Notes: generated by a model from the sequence alone, not told the origin. A stretch of DNA of 63,904 nt from Candidatus Bathyarchaeota archaeon (GCA_022865885.1 JALHSQ010000031.1:1-63904), one strand, 5' to 3'. Positions 17,896 through 27,282 are shown, numbered from the stretch's first letter. Numbers and translations: made by a program.

Positions 17896-18461
17896 GCAAG
17901 AAAAAAGCCTACTACTCCAGTAAGCTCAAACGAGCAACCCATCTTCTCTTTTACAAGAGACACAAGAAACCCGGGGTAAAAGGTTGGGAACTTCGAAAAG
18001 CTCTAGGCCCAGACTATCCAAATGTTCTGAAGATTGTGGACGACTACTTGAAGACGCTGGATCTGCAGGTCAAAACCATCTTTGAAGAGGAAAGAACCAT
18101 TGAGAAGCCAAGCTTAGAACAGTTGGACAAAGCAAGATTCTACGTCACATTAAGAGGAGAATTAACGCCAAAAGAAACGAAAATGGTAGGTTGGAGAATA
18201 GACGACCTTGCAGGGTTAGCAATAACCATTTCTCACATCATATCCAAGAAAGGAAAAACGTCTCGGAAAGAGGTTGAAGGATTACTTCGAGACAAGCTTC
18301 CAGGATGGAAAGTTGGCTTAAACATAGATCGTTACGTTCGCTATGGATACTTAGCGCAAGACGAAAATGGACAGCTTTATTTGGATTGGAGAACACGTGC
18401 TGAGGTAGACCAAAACGCACTCATAGATCTGCTGTTAGGGGCAGACGCTGAGGCCGTTTGA
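17862..18461 (+). CDS. Winged-helix protein, probable Kite/MAGE-like subunit of the Smc5-like complex
   Basis: A 199-residue protein overlapping the previous gene by 34 bases if started at ATG 17862; ATG 17871 or TTG 17892 (overlapping the upstream stop) are also possible. The second half reads as a winged-helix domain: LAGLAITISHIISKKGKTSRKEVEGLLRD, then RYVRYGYLAQDENGQLYLDWRTRAEVD. That ending resembles the wing of Nse1/Nse3 (MAGE) proteins, where a YLxW..RA-type motif follows the wing. The N-terminal half (KGWELRKALGPDYPNVLKIVDDYLKTL) could be the first of the two winged helices expected of a Kite protein. Together with the ATPase this suggests a small archaeal Smc5/6-type complex; this is inference from motifs and operon order. 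Confidence 0.65.
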   Translation: MDEMEKGKTKLSKKKAYYSSKLKRATHLLFYKRHKKPGVKGWELRKALGPDYPNVLKIVDDYLKTLDLQVKTIFEEERTIEKPSLEQLDKARFYVTLRGELTPKETKMVGWRIDDLAGLAITISHIISKKGKTSRKEVEGLLRDKLPGWKVGLNIDRYVRYGYLAQDENGQLYLDWRTRAEVDQNALIDLLLGADAEAV

Positions 18462-18468
18462 GTTCCGC

Positions 18469-18648
18469 CTATTTCCTTACTCTATGGTAGACTATGGCAA
18501 TCGCATCGATTATTAATACTGCGACCAATATCAGCAATGGGCTACCCAGAAACTGATCTGCAATGAATTCATCTGATGCATTAACGAGGTTTACGAGAGC
18601 AAACGAGAATAGTAAGAAGTGGATTGCAATTGCAATTCGCTTTTCCAT
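18469..18648 (-). CDS. Small two-helix membrane protein
   Basis: A 59-residue protein, MEKRIAIAIHFLLFSFALVN onward, with two hydrophobic helices (about residues 5-20 and 36-53, the second LLILVAVLIIDAIAIVY) and a basic C terminus ending HRVRK. The ATG is preceded by a purine-rich GGGAAGAATG. It follows nusA at a distance of 19 bases on the same strand, so it may be the last gene of the RNA polymerase operon. No family is recognised. Confidence 0.65.
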   Translation of the reverse strand: MEKRIAIAIHFLLFSFALVNLVNASDEFIADQFLGSPLLILVAVLIIDAIAIVYHRVRK

Positions 18649-18667
18649 GTTTCATTCTTCCCTTGAA

Positions 18668-19105
18668 TCATGTTATACTAACGTTCTCTATCTGGAAGTA
18701 CCTCTTTGCCAGAAATCGTAGACGCTCAGCGTTCTTTCCGTTTTTTCCTATTGCTACACCTTTGTCTTTCGGATTTACTGCTACGACAGCCATCTTCTTT
18801 CCATCAGGTCTTTCAGTCACGCGAACTTCCTTCACAGTTGCAGGCTTCAAAGCGTTCTTGATGAATTTCACAGGATCTTCTGAATACTCGATTATCTCGT
18901 GTTTCTTGCCAGTCATCCTTTCAAGAGTGTGTATGTTTCTTCCGCCTCGACCTATGGCGACGCCTATCTGACCTTCACTGATGATAAAAATCACTCTTCC
19001 TTGCTCTTCGTCGATTATACAGTCCTTCGCGCTGGCGTTTGATACGCTTTCAAACAATGCGATGTACCGCATTTCAGTGCTGGTGAACTTTATGCCGCTT
19101 GTCAT
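18668..19105 (-). CDS. nusA: NusA-like KH-domain transcription factor
   Basis: Archaeal NusA consists only of the two KH domains of bacterial NusA and lacks the RNA polymerase-binding N-terminal domain. Both KH loops are clear here: VAIGRGGRNIHTLERMTGK and VAIGKNGKNAERLRFLAKR. At 145 residues it has the expected length. Its start overlaps the end of rpl30e by four bases (ATGA). In many archaea rps12 and rps7 follow nusA; here they do not, and the operon ends with a small membrane protein gene. Confidence 0.95.
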   Translation of the reverse strand: MTSGIKFTSTEMRYIALFESVSNASAKDCIIDEEQGRVIFIISEGQIGVAIGRGGRNIHTLERMTGKKHEIIEYSEDPVKFIKNALKPATVKEVRVTERPDGKKMAVVAVNPKDKGVAIGKNGKNAERLRFLAKRYFQIENVSIT

Positions 19106-19437
19106 TCGTTTCCTCCATTGGATTCCTCTGCTTCTGTGTCTTCCGTGAGTTTGAGAATCTCAGAGTCACCGGACTCTCTTATACTTAACGCCGACACTAT
19201 AAAGGGCTTACCGCAGACAGCAGCCAAATCCAATGACGAACCCTTATAGGTTAATATCGGCACTTTTGACAGTTTGCAGTAGCATTCTATGTCTCCGCGG
19301 TTATCTTCTGGGCAATTAGCAGCTAAGACAATCATTTTGGCTTTTCCTGTCTTGGCGTTTTGGATTGCAGATGCAACCCCTAAAGAGACTTTCCCCGTCT
19401 TCACAGCAGCTGCAATAGCCTTGTCTATGTCTATCAC
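19102..19437 (-). CDS. rpl30e: Ribosomal protein L30e (eL30)
   Basis: A 111-residue RNA-binding protein of the L7Ae/L30e fold: KAIAAAVKTGKVSLGVASAI, then KMIVLAANCPEDNRGDIECYC and VPILTYKGSSLDLAAVCGKP. It has the usual acidic tail (TEDTEAEESNGGNE). The GTG start overlaps the rpoA stop (GTGA), and the stop overlaps the nusA start, so the four genes form a tightly coupled operon. It binds rRNA in the large subunit and in archaea is routinely encoded between the RNA polymerase large subunits and nusA. Confidence 0.95.
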   Translation of the reverse strand: MIDIDKAIAAAVKTGKVSLGVASAIQNAKTGKAKMIVLAANCPEDNRGDIECYCKLSKVPILTYKGSSLDLAAVCGKPFIVSALSIRESGDSEILKLTEDTEAEESNGGNE

Positions 19438-22400
19438 TTTTTCTTCTCTCCTTTTGGTTCGAACGTTGACATGTATAGCTCTACAAGTCCCGTGCCAATA
19501 GGTACGGATTGCCCGACTATTACGTTTTCGGTCACACCTTCCAGCGGATCGCTTTCTCCCTTCACTGCTGCCTCGACAATGTTTGGTACAGTTATCTCAA
19601 AGGCAGCCCTTGCGAGGACACTCGACTTCTTGCCACTAATGCCATGCCTGCCTATTTGCTGCACTTCGCCTGTCGAGGTCATCATATCAGAGACGAGCAT
19701 GACGTGACGGACGTCAACGTCTAGTCCCTGCTCTTCAAGAACTCCTTTGGCTTCGTTTGTCAGCGCGTTTCGTGAAGCTTCTATTCCTAGGGTTTTGGCT
19801 ATTTCATGAACGTTGTTTGTCGTCGTTCGCGAGGTATCTACGCCAGGAACTTCCAGAACCTTCTGCAAGTTTGAACCATCTGTCCTGATTACCCATTCTC
19901 CATGTTCCTCAGTGACCAGTACGCGTTTTATGGATGCGACGCCCTTCACATGGAATGAAGGGACTTTGTCAAGCATTTTCCGGAGAGCATCGGCCTTCTT
20001 GGGTTTGATGAGTAGGCTATTGCCTTTGGTTCTGATGGTGCAGTTTTGGTTTTGCGTTTCTAGTACATCCTTCAGTTCATCCATTGTTACTTTCCTGTCT
20101 TCCATCATGGTCTTATTGAGCTCTACAACTATCTCTTCTTGCACTGGATCTAGAGAGATCGCTTGTGCCAGATTCTCTAGCGCCGTGAAGATTATTTGGC
20201 GTGCAATCCCTACGGCTGTTTCTCTGCTTTTTCTGTGTTCTTCATCTAGGTAAATGGTCATTACGGGTGTAGACGGATTCCTTCTGGCATCGACAATCTC
20301 TATCAGTCTCGGCAAGCCTAGTGTGACGTTCTGTTCTCTGACTCCTGCATAATGGAAGGTTCTGAGAGTCATCTGTGTTCCTGGTTCACCTATTGATTGG
20401 GCAGCTACTATGCCGACTGCTTCGCCCGGCTCCATTAATGCGCGTTTGTAGTGCTCGACTGTGGAGCCTATTGCCTTTTCGACGCCAGTTGTGCTAAGGC
20501 CTGCTTTGATTAAGCCCTGCTTGAGACCGTCTATCAGGATGGGTGTAAGCTTGTCTTCAACTTCTGCCAATTGCTTCTTGATACTTTCAGCGGATGCCGG
20601 TTTACCTCTCTCTTTCGCCATTTTCATCTGGTCGATAACGCGGCTGACGTTGACGGCTTTTCCATGATCGCTTTTGGCGGGGTCAACACCATCCTCACCG
20701 TATTGGAACTGGATTATGTCACCAGCCGAGTTTCTGACTGTTCCGTCATATTCAAGTCGTACATGCTCAAGTGCGTTGATCAGTCTCCTCTGCATATAGC
20801 CGCTTTGTTGCGTCCTAACGGCAGTATCAACCAATCCTTCTCTCCCACCCATAGAGTGGAAGAAAAACTCGATAACGTCAAGTCCAGTTTGATAAGATGC
20901 GTAGACAAACCCTCTCGCTTTTGGAGTCGCATCGCCAGCTTTGAAGTGCGGCAAGGCTCGTCCCACGTACCCTCGCAGTATTCTTTTTCCACGAACGGCT
21001 TGTTGTCCCACGCACGCGCTGATCTGGCCAATATTGAGGCTTGAACCCCTAGCACCCGTTCGAGTCATAACGATGCCCGCATTCTCAAGTGTGAAGTCTT
21101 CATCAGCGATTTTTCCAGACTCGTCCCTTGCTTTGGCCAACTCGTTCATCACGTATATCTCAAAAGATTCTTCCAGAGTCTGTCCTGGAAGCCTTGGAAG
21201 TGTGCCTTTGTTATAGCTATCTATCAGTTCAAGTATTTTCTTTTCTATTCTGCCCATGGTTTTCCTTATTCTGTCCACAGCTTTTGGCGACAGCACCAGC
21301 TGATCATATGAGTAGCTGAAGCCGCGCATAGTGATGAAAAGCTTCAACAGGTGAGTTATCTTGTTAAGGAATTCTCGGCCAGCTTGCGTTCCATAGTCTT
21401 TGATAATTCTGTGAAAGAGACTCTCAGATTGTTCAGCGCCTATTGAGCGTCTGTCGATTACGCCACTTACAAGCTCGCCATTTTTGACAACGACGTATGC
21501 GTCGAATTCACATTCTTCTCCTAGACACTTTGCACAGCCTTGACAGATGTTTGCTTTCAAAACATAGTTCATGTCTTTCGGCAGAAACAGACTGAAGATT
21601 TGTTTGCCAGTCCATATTGGTTGAGGTGACTTCGTCTTGGGTTCAGGTAACGGTCCTTCATAACCCGCTCCCAATAGTAACCTGCCGACTTCGTTCCTTG
21701 TCAGATAGTTGCTTTTTCTCGTGAACAGGTACGCTGAAGTTATGAAGTCCCTGATTGCACCGATTATGGGACCACCAAATCTAGGCGAGAGGATCTGATC
21801 CTGAACTTGCATAAGCAGAAGCGATTCTGCGCGTGCTTCCTCGCTTTGAGGAACGTGTAGGTTCATTTCGTCGCCATCGAAATCTGCGTTGTATGGAGGA
21901 CACACACAGAGATGCAGCCGGAACGTCTTGTAAGGCAAAACCCGCACATGGTGTGCCATTATGGACATACGGTGAAGCGAGGGTTGGCGATTGAAAATAG
22001 CAATATCACCACTCTTGAGGTGCCTTTCGACAACAAAGGTAGGCTCAACAGCCTCAGCGATTTTATCTCTATCAACTACGAATTCAAGTCTTATCCGCTT
22101 GCCATCAGGCCTGATTATGTAGAGAGCACCAGGATATTTTTCAGGTCCATTACTCACGAATTTCCGCATCTCTTCAATGTTCCATTCGGTAACTTTCTCT
22201 GGAACGGATAGTCGCATCGCAATTTCAAGCGGAACGCCGACTTCGTTTATGTCAAGGTTGGGATCTGGAGAGATAACGGTTCGCGCCGAGAAATCGACTC
22301 TTTTCCCCGAAAGATTACTCCTAAATCTGCCTTCTTTTCCCTTCAACCTTTGTGCGAGCGTTTTTAGTGCTCTCCCTGAGCGGTGTCTGGCTGGTGGTAT

Positions 22401-23264
22401 TCCTGACGCCTCGTTGTTGAAAAACGTTGTAACGTGGTATTGAAGGAGTTCAGACAAGTCTTGAATTATGAGTGTAGGTGCACCAGCGTCCATGTTCTCC
22501 TTCAATCGCTGGTTAATGCGGATTATGTCAACAAGCTTATGCGTTAAATCGTCTTCTGAGCGAATGCCTGACTCCAGAGTTATAGATGGACGAACATAGA
22601 CAGGTGGAACAGGTAAAACCTGCAGAACCATCCATTCAGGACGCGCAGCTTTCGGGTTGAGACCCAACAGTTCAAGGTCTTCATCTGGTATACGACCAAT
22701 TCTTTCTCGAATCATGCTGGGTGTTAACGGTTCCGAACCGCTTTCAGGTATCTGTTCGATGAATTTTGTGGGTTTTTCAAAAGTGATTTTGTTCTGGATT
22801 GCTGCACAATGAGGACACTGCTTGGTCTTAGTTTCCTGCAACACCTCCTTGTAATCATCATCCGGAACCAGACCCAAGAGCTGACGTGATCTGTCGATCT
22901 TCGTTCGTTCCCTCTTTGCTCCTTCATCCGAAAGCAGTATACGTCCGCAGTTTCGGCAGGTCGCTCTTAGGAGATCATAGATTATTTTCGTGAATTCAAT
23001 ATGCACTATCGGCACTGCAAGCTCAATATGGCCGAAATGACCGGGGCATCGAATAGCCGTATTGCCGCATGTTTTGCATCTTTGCCTTGGTTCGAGTGTT
23101 CCAAGTCGACCATCCATCAAACCTGTAGTTATTGGCGCGCCATCCTCATCATAAGTATCGGGTGTTTGGATCTCTACAACTGAAAGCCTACGAACGTGTT
23201 GCGGTGAGAACAAACCAAAATGGATTCCGTCTACAACTTTATGGATTAGCTCTTCACTTGACAT
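19434..23264 (-). CDS. rpoA: DNA-directed RNA polymerase subunit A, single fused A'/A'' chain
   Basis: Largest catalytic subunit of RNA polymerase. The Mg-binding aspartates lie in NADFDGDEMNLHVP at about residue 460; zinc-binding CKTCGNTAIRCPGHFGH is near 60, and the bridge-helix/trigger-loop region GGREGLVDTAVRTQQSGYMQRR is intact. Most archaea split this subunit into two genes near residue 890-920. Here the chain continues without a stop through the split region and the A'' part (MEPGEAVGIVAAQSIGEPGTQMTLRTFHYAG). A fused gene is known from Thaumarchaeota and related groups and helps place the organism. rpoB ends one base before its ATG. Confidence 0.97.
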   Translation of the reverse strand: MSSEELIHKVVDGIHFGLFSPQHVRRLSVVEIQTPDTYDEDGAPITTGLMDGRLGTLEPRQRCKTCGNTAIRCPGHFGHIELAVPIVHIEFTKIIYDLLRATCRNCGRILLSDEGAKRERTKIDRSRQLLGLVPDDDYKEVLQETKTKQCPHCAAIQNKITFEKPTKFIEQIPESGSEPLTPSMIRERIGRIPDEDLELLGLNPKAARPEWMVLQVLPVPPVYVRPSITLESGIRSEDDLTHKLVDIIRINQRLKENMDAGAPTLIIQDLSELLQYHVTTFFNNEASGIPPARHRSGRALKTLAQRLKGKEGRFRSNLSGKRVDFSARTVISPDPNLDINEVGVPLEIAMRLSVPEKVTEWNIEEMRKFVSNGPEKYPGALYIIRPDGKRIRLEFVVDRDKIAEAVEPTFVVERHLKSGDIAIFNRQPSLHRMSIMAHHVRVLPYKTFRLHLCVCPPYNADFDGDEMNLHVPQSEEARAESLLLMQVQDQILSPRFGGPIIGAIRDFITSAYLFTRKSNYLTRNEVGRLLLGAGYEGPLPEPKTKSPQPIWTGKQIFSLFLPKDMNYVLKANICQGCAKCLGEECEFDAYVVVKNGELVSGVIDRRSIGAEQSESLFHRIIKDYGTQAGREFLNKITHLLKLFITMRGFSYSYDQLVLSPKAVDRIRKTMGRIEKKILELIDSYNKGTLPRLPGQTLEESFEIYVMNELAKARDESGKIADEDFTLENAGIVMTRTGARGSSLNIGQISACVGQQAVRGKRILRGYVGRALPHFKAGDATPKARGFVYASYQTGLDVIEFFFHSMGGREGLVDTAVRTQQSGYMQRRLINALEHVRLEYDGTVRNSAGDIIQFQYGEDGVDPAKSDHGKAVNVSRVIDQMKMAKERGKPASAESIKKQLAEVEDKLTPILIDGLKQGLIKAGLSTTGVEKAIGSTVEHYKRALMEPGEAVGIVAAQSIGEPGTQMTLRTFHYAGVREQNVTLGLPRLIEIVDARRNPSTPVMTIYLDEEHRKSRETAVGIARQIIFTALENLAQAISLDPVQEEIVVELNKTMMEDRKVTMDELKDVLETQNQNCTIRTKGNSLLIKPKKADALRKMLDKVPSFHVKGVASIKRVLVTEEHGEWVIRTDGSNLQKVLEVPGVDTSRTTTNNVHEIAKTLGIEASRNALTNEAKGVLEEQGLDVDVRHVMLVSDMMTSTGEVQQIGRHGISGKKSSVLARAAFEITVPNIVEAAVKGESDPLEGVTENVIVGQSVPIGTGLVELYMSTFEPKGEKKK

Positions 23265-23265
23265 T

Positions 23266-26200
23266 CTATGCCTTCTCCTTAAGCTTTAGCTCAGGGGCAA
23301 TGCAAAGACTCATCAACTCTTGTAGAAGGAGTTTGAAAGCATAGGATACTACTACCGGCGATATTTTGGCCTTGTCTTCGCAAAGCCTGCACACGTATCT
23401 TCGCTGCTTCATATCATAGTAGGCTATGTGGCCACAGGTTTCACATATATAGAGCGTGTACTTGTCTGATTCTTCTAGCAACCTATCCCGTAGGAGCATT
23501 GCAGCTCCATGACCGATCAAACAGTCACGTTCCATTTCACCGAATCTCAAACCTCCGCCTCTAGCTCTTCCTTCAGTGGGTTGCCTCGTCAGCATCTGCA
23601 CTTGTCCTCGTGCCCGAGCATGTATCTTGTCGGCAACCATGTGGTGCAGTTTCTGGTAGTAAACAACCCCAATGTATATGGCAGCAACGAATTTCTCTCC
23701 TGTGATTCCGTTGTAGAATACTTCAGCACCAGTATGGCTGAATCCTAGTTTGACAAGGTTTTTCCTGATCTCTTCGGAACTCTCATTCGAGAAAGGTGTT
23801 CCATCAACTGGTTTCCCTCTAGCAGCAGCCACTTTTCCAGCCAGTGACTCGATGAATTGTCCAATGGTCATTCTTGACGGAATGGCGTGAGGATTGATTA
23901 TTATGTCAGGCACTATACCGTCCTCTGTAAAAGGCAGATTCTCTTGTGGAACGATCAGTCCGATGACGCCTTTCTGCCCATGCCTTGATGCAAATTTGTC
24001 ACCTAGTTCAGGCACACGTTGATCCCGCACTCTTGCCTTGACAAGTTTGCTCCCTTCTCCAGACGCAGTTATGAAGAGTGCATCAACTATTCCTGTTTCT
24101 GATGGCCGCATGTCGACTGATGTGTCCCTCATGGATGGGCCTTTGACCTCGAATTCCTTGTATTCTTCTAGAAATCTTGGAGGGCTAATCCTGCCGATCA
24201 GCACGTCGCCTCCCGCAACACCTGACTCCAAGCCTATGATACCGTCAGGTTCAAGCAATCTGTAATATTGCTCTCCACGGAATCCACGTGTTCCAGGCTC
24301 AGGCAACGTGAATTTATCTTTCAGTCCACCTAAGTACTGACGACATTCAGCCTCGTATATCCTAAAGAAAGTTGAACGACCTAGGCCTCTTTCAATAGAG
24401 GCTTTGTTGAATATCAGCGCATCTTCCATGTTGTAGCCTTCGAAGGATAGGACAGCCAACAGACAGTTTTGCCCTGAGGGACGGAGCTTGTAGCCAATCG
24501 TCTCCATCACTGCAGTCTCCACAATGGGAACTTGGGGATAATGCAAAATGTGCGATCTGGAATCCACACGTTGCTGGAAGTTTGTAGCATAGACTCCCAA
24601 GGCTTGTTTCGCCATTGCCGCTTGATACGAATTTCGTGGTGATTGATTATGCTCCGCATAGGGGATTGTTGAAGCACAAATTCCTAGAATTGTGTAAGTC
24701 GCGATCTCCAGGTGGGTGTGATCTGGAGTCATCTTTTCAGGGCTTAGCGCTATGTACGCGTTTTCTTCTTCTTCAGCGTCCAAGTATTCGATCAGACCAT
24801 TCTTCACAAGGTCTTCCCATGACCATTCTCCTGATTCTATTTTTTCAATGTGCTCTGGCAGAAGTTTCAGTGTTCCTTTTTCAATGATTATAAGTGGCCG
24901 TCTAACTCTTCCTTCGTCGCAGTTTACGTAGAGCTCGTCTCTTTCTCCATGGATCTTCGAGAAGTAGGCTACGTTGACTTCGGTTGATATTTCTCCTCTT
25001 CTGCGCCTCTCCCTAAACTCACGAGCCAGTTCTTCAGATAAGTTGCAGTACCCGATTATGTTTCCGTCAATGAAAGCTTTCGTGCCGGAAAGCTTCAAGG
25101 TTTCGTCTGCTTCATCAATGGGCATTACACCCATGCTCATCAGTATTTGCTTCATCTTCTCAGGATTTACTCCAACGGAAATACAAGCTGACAGAGCCAG
25201 ATTCTTCACCAAACCACAGTTCGATCCTTCTGGGGTTTCATTAGGACACAATCGTCCCCAGTGTGTTGCATGCAAGTCTCTTGCTTCAAAGTTCGGTTGA
25301 CTTCTGCTTAGTGGAGATTGCAGTCTGCGCAGATGACTCAGAGTTGAAATGTGGTTGGTTCGGTCTAGAAGCTGGGTTATACCAACTCTTCCTCTTCCCC
25401 AGTTTCCTGTTGCAAGCGAGTGTTGGAATCTCTCAGTTATTATTCCAGGCCTAACAGCTACGGAAACAGTTATTATTGGACCTTTGACGCCTATACGTTC
25501 AAGCTGATACTTTATGTCCCGAGTAAGATTCCTGAAGGCCACTCTGAAAAGATCCGCAAGCAAAGGTCCTGCAAGTCTTAGGCGTTTGTTCTTGAAGTGG
25601 TCCTTGTCGTCTTCTTCTCTTCTGCCCAACTTAAGCTCGATAGCCTTGCTCGCCATTTCACCGAGAAACAGAGCCTTATCCCTTCTATTCTGACTCGCTC
25701 TACCAATATGTGGTAAGAAGTTCTTGTCTATGGCAGTTTCAGCCTTCTGTAGGCGGTACTCCTCAACTTGACCATGAGCAACACGGTTTCCAATAAAAAG
25801 AATCGCATCTTTCGAATTATCTACTCCCAACGCTTTTTCGAACGATGGATCCAATTCAGCCTGCATTTTCTTCTCAAGAGACACGGCTTCGGCTATTTCC
25901 TTATCTGACTCAAGACTCAGAGTACGCATCAACACCACAAACGGGATCTCCGTTGGAACGCCAGGGATTGAAACGTATATGGCTCCATCTGACTTGATTT
26001 TCAGCTCTATTCTTGCCCTAAAACCTACGGTCGTAGAGAATATCTTGGATTGATACGTTGGAGTTGCTCCCTTATCATCTATATCCACTATGACGCGATT
26101 CGGAGCCAAATCCTCCATAGCCACTATAACGCGCTCAGAACCGTTAACGACGAAATAGCCGCCTGGATCATCTGGATCTTCACCACAGGCAGTCAGTTCC

Positions 26201-26631
26201 TCTCTCGAAAGTTGCGAAAGAAAACAAAGCTTCGACTTAAGCATAATAGGTATGTTACCAACATAAACGAGCTCGGTGTCTTGTTCCCTGCCATCTACAA
26301 CTGGCGTCATCTCAAGCGCTATTGGTGCTGCATATGTCAAGTTTCTAAGTCTTGTTTCCATAGGGTAAATCTCATGCTTAGTGCCGTCGACTTCTGTCGC
26401 ATAAGGACCTGTGATCCTCGTCTGCGGGTCGATTATCCAAATCTGTCCGAGCTTCACCTTGTATGGGTTTTCCGGGACTTCTATGGATATTTCGCCAACT
26501 TCATCTATTACTTCCTGCAAACCATGATCAATGAAATCGTTGAAAGAATCTAGATGTTGGCGGACAAGGCCCTTGTCTCTGAAGAACGCCTTCAATATAA
26601 CATGCGTGTCTTCTTTTGAAAACTCAGTCAA
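23266..26631 (-). CDS. rpoB: DNA-directed RNA polymerase subunit B, single chain
   Basis: Second-largest RNA polymerase subunit, 1121 residues and undivided; in several Euryarchaeota it is split into B' and B''. Conserved blocks include HPGITERFQHSLATGNWG-like sequence (VRPGIITERFQHSLATGNWG), CPNETPEGSNCGLVKNLAL, EGYNMEDALIFNK, and the ELGDKFASRHGQKGVIG block near the active centre. Near the C terminus a zinc finger (CETCGHIAYYDMKQRRYVCRLC) is followed by the anchor sequence SPVVVSYAFKLLLQELMSL. It heads the leftward operon rpoB-rpoA-rpl30e-nusA. The small subunit gene rpoH, usually just upstream of rpoB in archaea, is not found here. Confidence 0.97.
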   Translation of the reverse strand: MTEFSKEDTHVILKAFFRDKGLVRQHLDSFNDFIDHGLQEVIDEVGEISIEVPENPYKVKLGQIWIIDPQTRITGPYATEVDGTKHEIYPMETRLRNLTYAAPIALEMTPVVDGREQDTELVYVGNIPIMLKSKLCFLSQLSREELTACGEDPDDPGGYFVVNGSERVIVAMEDLAPNRVIVDIDDKGATPTYQSKIFSTTVGFRARIELKIKSDGAIYVSIPGVPTEIPFVVLMRTLSLESDKEIAEAVSLEKKMQAELDPSFEKALGVDNSKDAILFIGNRVAHGQVEEYRLQKAETAIDKNFLPHIGRASQNRRDKALFLGEMASKAIELKLGRREEDDKDHFKNKRLRLAGPLLADLFRVAFRNLTRDIKYQLERIGVKGPIITVSVAVRPGIITERFQHSLATGNWGRGRVGITQLLDRTNHISTLSHLRRLQSPLSRSQPNFEARDLHATHWGRLCPNETPEGSNCGLVKNLALSACISVGVNPEKMKQILMSMGVMPIDEADETLKLSGTKAFIDGNIIGYCNLSEELAREFRERRRRGEISTEVNVAYFSKIHGERDELYVNCDEGRVRRPLIIIEKGTLKLLPEHIEKIESGEWSWEDLVKNGLIEYLDAEEEENAYIALSPEKMTPDHTHLEIATYTILGICASTIPYAEHNQSPRNSYQAAMAKQALGVYATNFQQRVDSRSHILHYPQVPIVETAVMETIGYKLRPSGQNCLLAVLSFEGYNMEDALIFNKASIERGLGRSTFFRIYEAECRQYLGGLKDKFTLPEPGTRGFRGEQYYRLLEPDGIIGLESGVAGGDVLIGRISPPRFLEEYKEFEVKGPSMRDTSVDMRPSETGIVDALFITASGEGSKLVKARVRDQRVPELGDKFASRHGQKGVIGLIVPQENLPFTEDGIVPDIIINPHAIPSRMTIGQFIESLAGKVAAARGKPVDGTPFSNESSEEIRKNLVKLGFSHTGAEVFYNGITGEKFVAAIYIGVVYYQKLHHMVADKIHARARGQVQMLTRQPTEGRARGGGLRFGEMERDCLIGHGAAMLLRDRLLEESDKYTLYICETCGHIAYYDMKQRRYVCRLCEDKAKISPVVVSYAFKLLLQELMSLCIAPELKLKEKA

Positions 26632-26821
26632 TTCCAGAAACCCCCCCGCAGTTCAGCTCTCAGACGAGTGAAACCATCATTACATGATGCGGGCATTCTC
26701 AAATCTTCAATTTCCTCCGACTGAAAAATGGTCTCCAATATTAAGAGCTAGAAACGTAAACTACATAGCTAGCTAATAAACTTTTTCGTGAAGCAGCGAA
26801 GATTCCTGTATATTCGAGCCA

Positions 26822-26856
26822 CGGTGTTTCACCGTTTATGCAAACCTATGCATAAA
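26822..26856 (+). promoter_or_regulatory. Two adjacent inverted repeats before the HExxH gene
   Basis: CGGTG-TTT-CACCG (26822-26834) forms a perfect 5-bp hairpin. The next base starts a second inverted repeat, TTTATGCA ... TGCATAAA (26835-26856), with perfect 8-bp arms around a 6-base spacer. The pair ends 17 bases before the ATG at 26874. The second repeat looks like a dimeric operator, or the region could be a structured leader. TATTCGAG-type AT-rich sequence just upstream could be the TATA element. Confidence 0.45.
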
Positions 26857-26873
26857 GTTTTTGTTGTTGTGCA

Positions 26874-27266
26874 ATGAGGAAAGATCAGGAGAGAACTGTG
26901 GAAGATCAGAGGTTCAAGGTGATGATCGTTCAGCTCATCTTGATGGGAAATACTGAAGAAGCATTAGAAGTGCTTTCAAAGCACTACACAGTCAGTGTAC
27001 CCAAAATACAAGTCGGTCTGCCAAAAGGGCACAAGAGAAATTCAGTTGGATGTTATACGACCAGAAATGGGGTTATCTCTGTTCTTGACAGCAGCATAAT
27101 GAAGGAACCCTTCGTGGTCTTACACGAGTTTTATCATCACATGCGAACGGGTTTGGACAATAAGCACAAAGGAACAGAAAGACACGCAAACGAGTTTGCC
27201 AGAGGGTTTATGGATGCTTACGCAATAGTTGCAAGGGTATTAGGAACGATTAATAAGAAAGACTGA
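26874..27266 (+). CDS. Small HExxH putative metalloprotein
   Basis: A 130-residue soluble protein with the zinc-binding motif HEFYHH at residues 84-89 (VVLHEFYHHMRTG), followed by a downstream acidic/histidine helix, TERHANEFARGFMDAY, which could supply the third ligand. This is the layout of minimal zincin-like domains such as those in IrrE/ImmA-type and SprT-like proteins, but the N-terminal half does not match a family I recognise. The strand preceding the motif (GVISVLDSSIMKEP) is typical of such folds. It stands alone, with two inverted repeats immediately upstream and tRNA-Leu 16 bases downstream. Confidence 0.7.
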   Translation: MRKDQERTVEDQRFKVMIVQLILMGNTEEALEVLSKHYTVSVPKIQVGLPKGHKRNSVGCYTTRNGVISVLDSSIMKEPFVVLHEFYHHMRTGLDNKHKGTERHANEFARGFMDAYAIVARVLGTINKKD

Positions 27267-27282
27267 AAAGTCTGTATTGAGT

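Noticed and set aside
15101-18461. Wadjet (JetABCD) defence system
   Set aside because: Only one ATPase and two partners are present; the ATPase is too short for JetC, and no JetD-type nuclease gene is adjacent.
19813-20253. 146-residue plus-strand frame
   Set aside because: Antisense to the conserved A'' part of rpoA.
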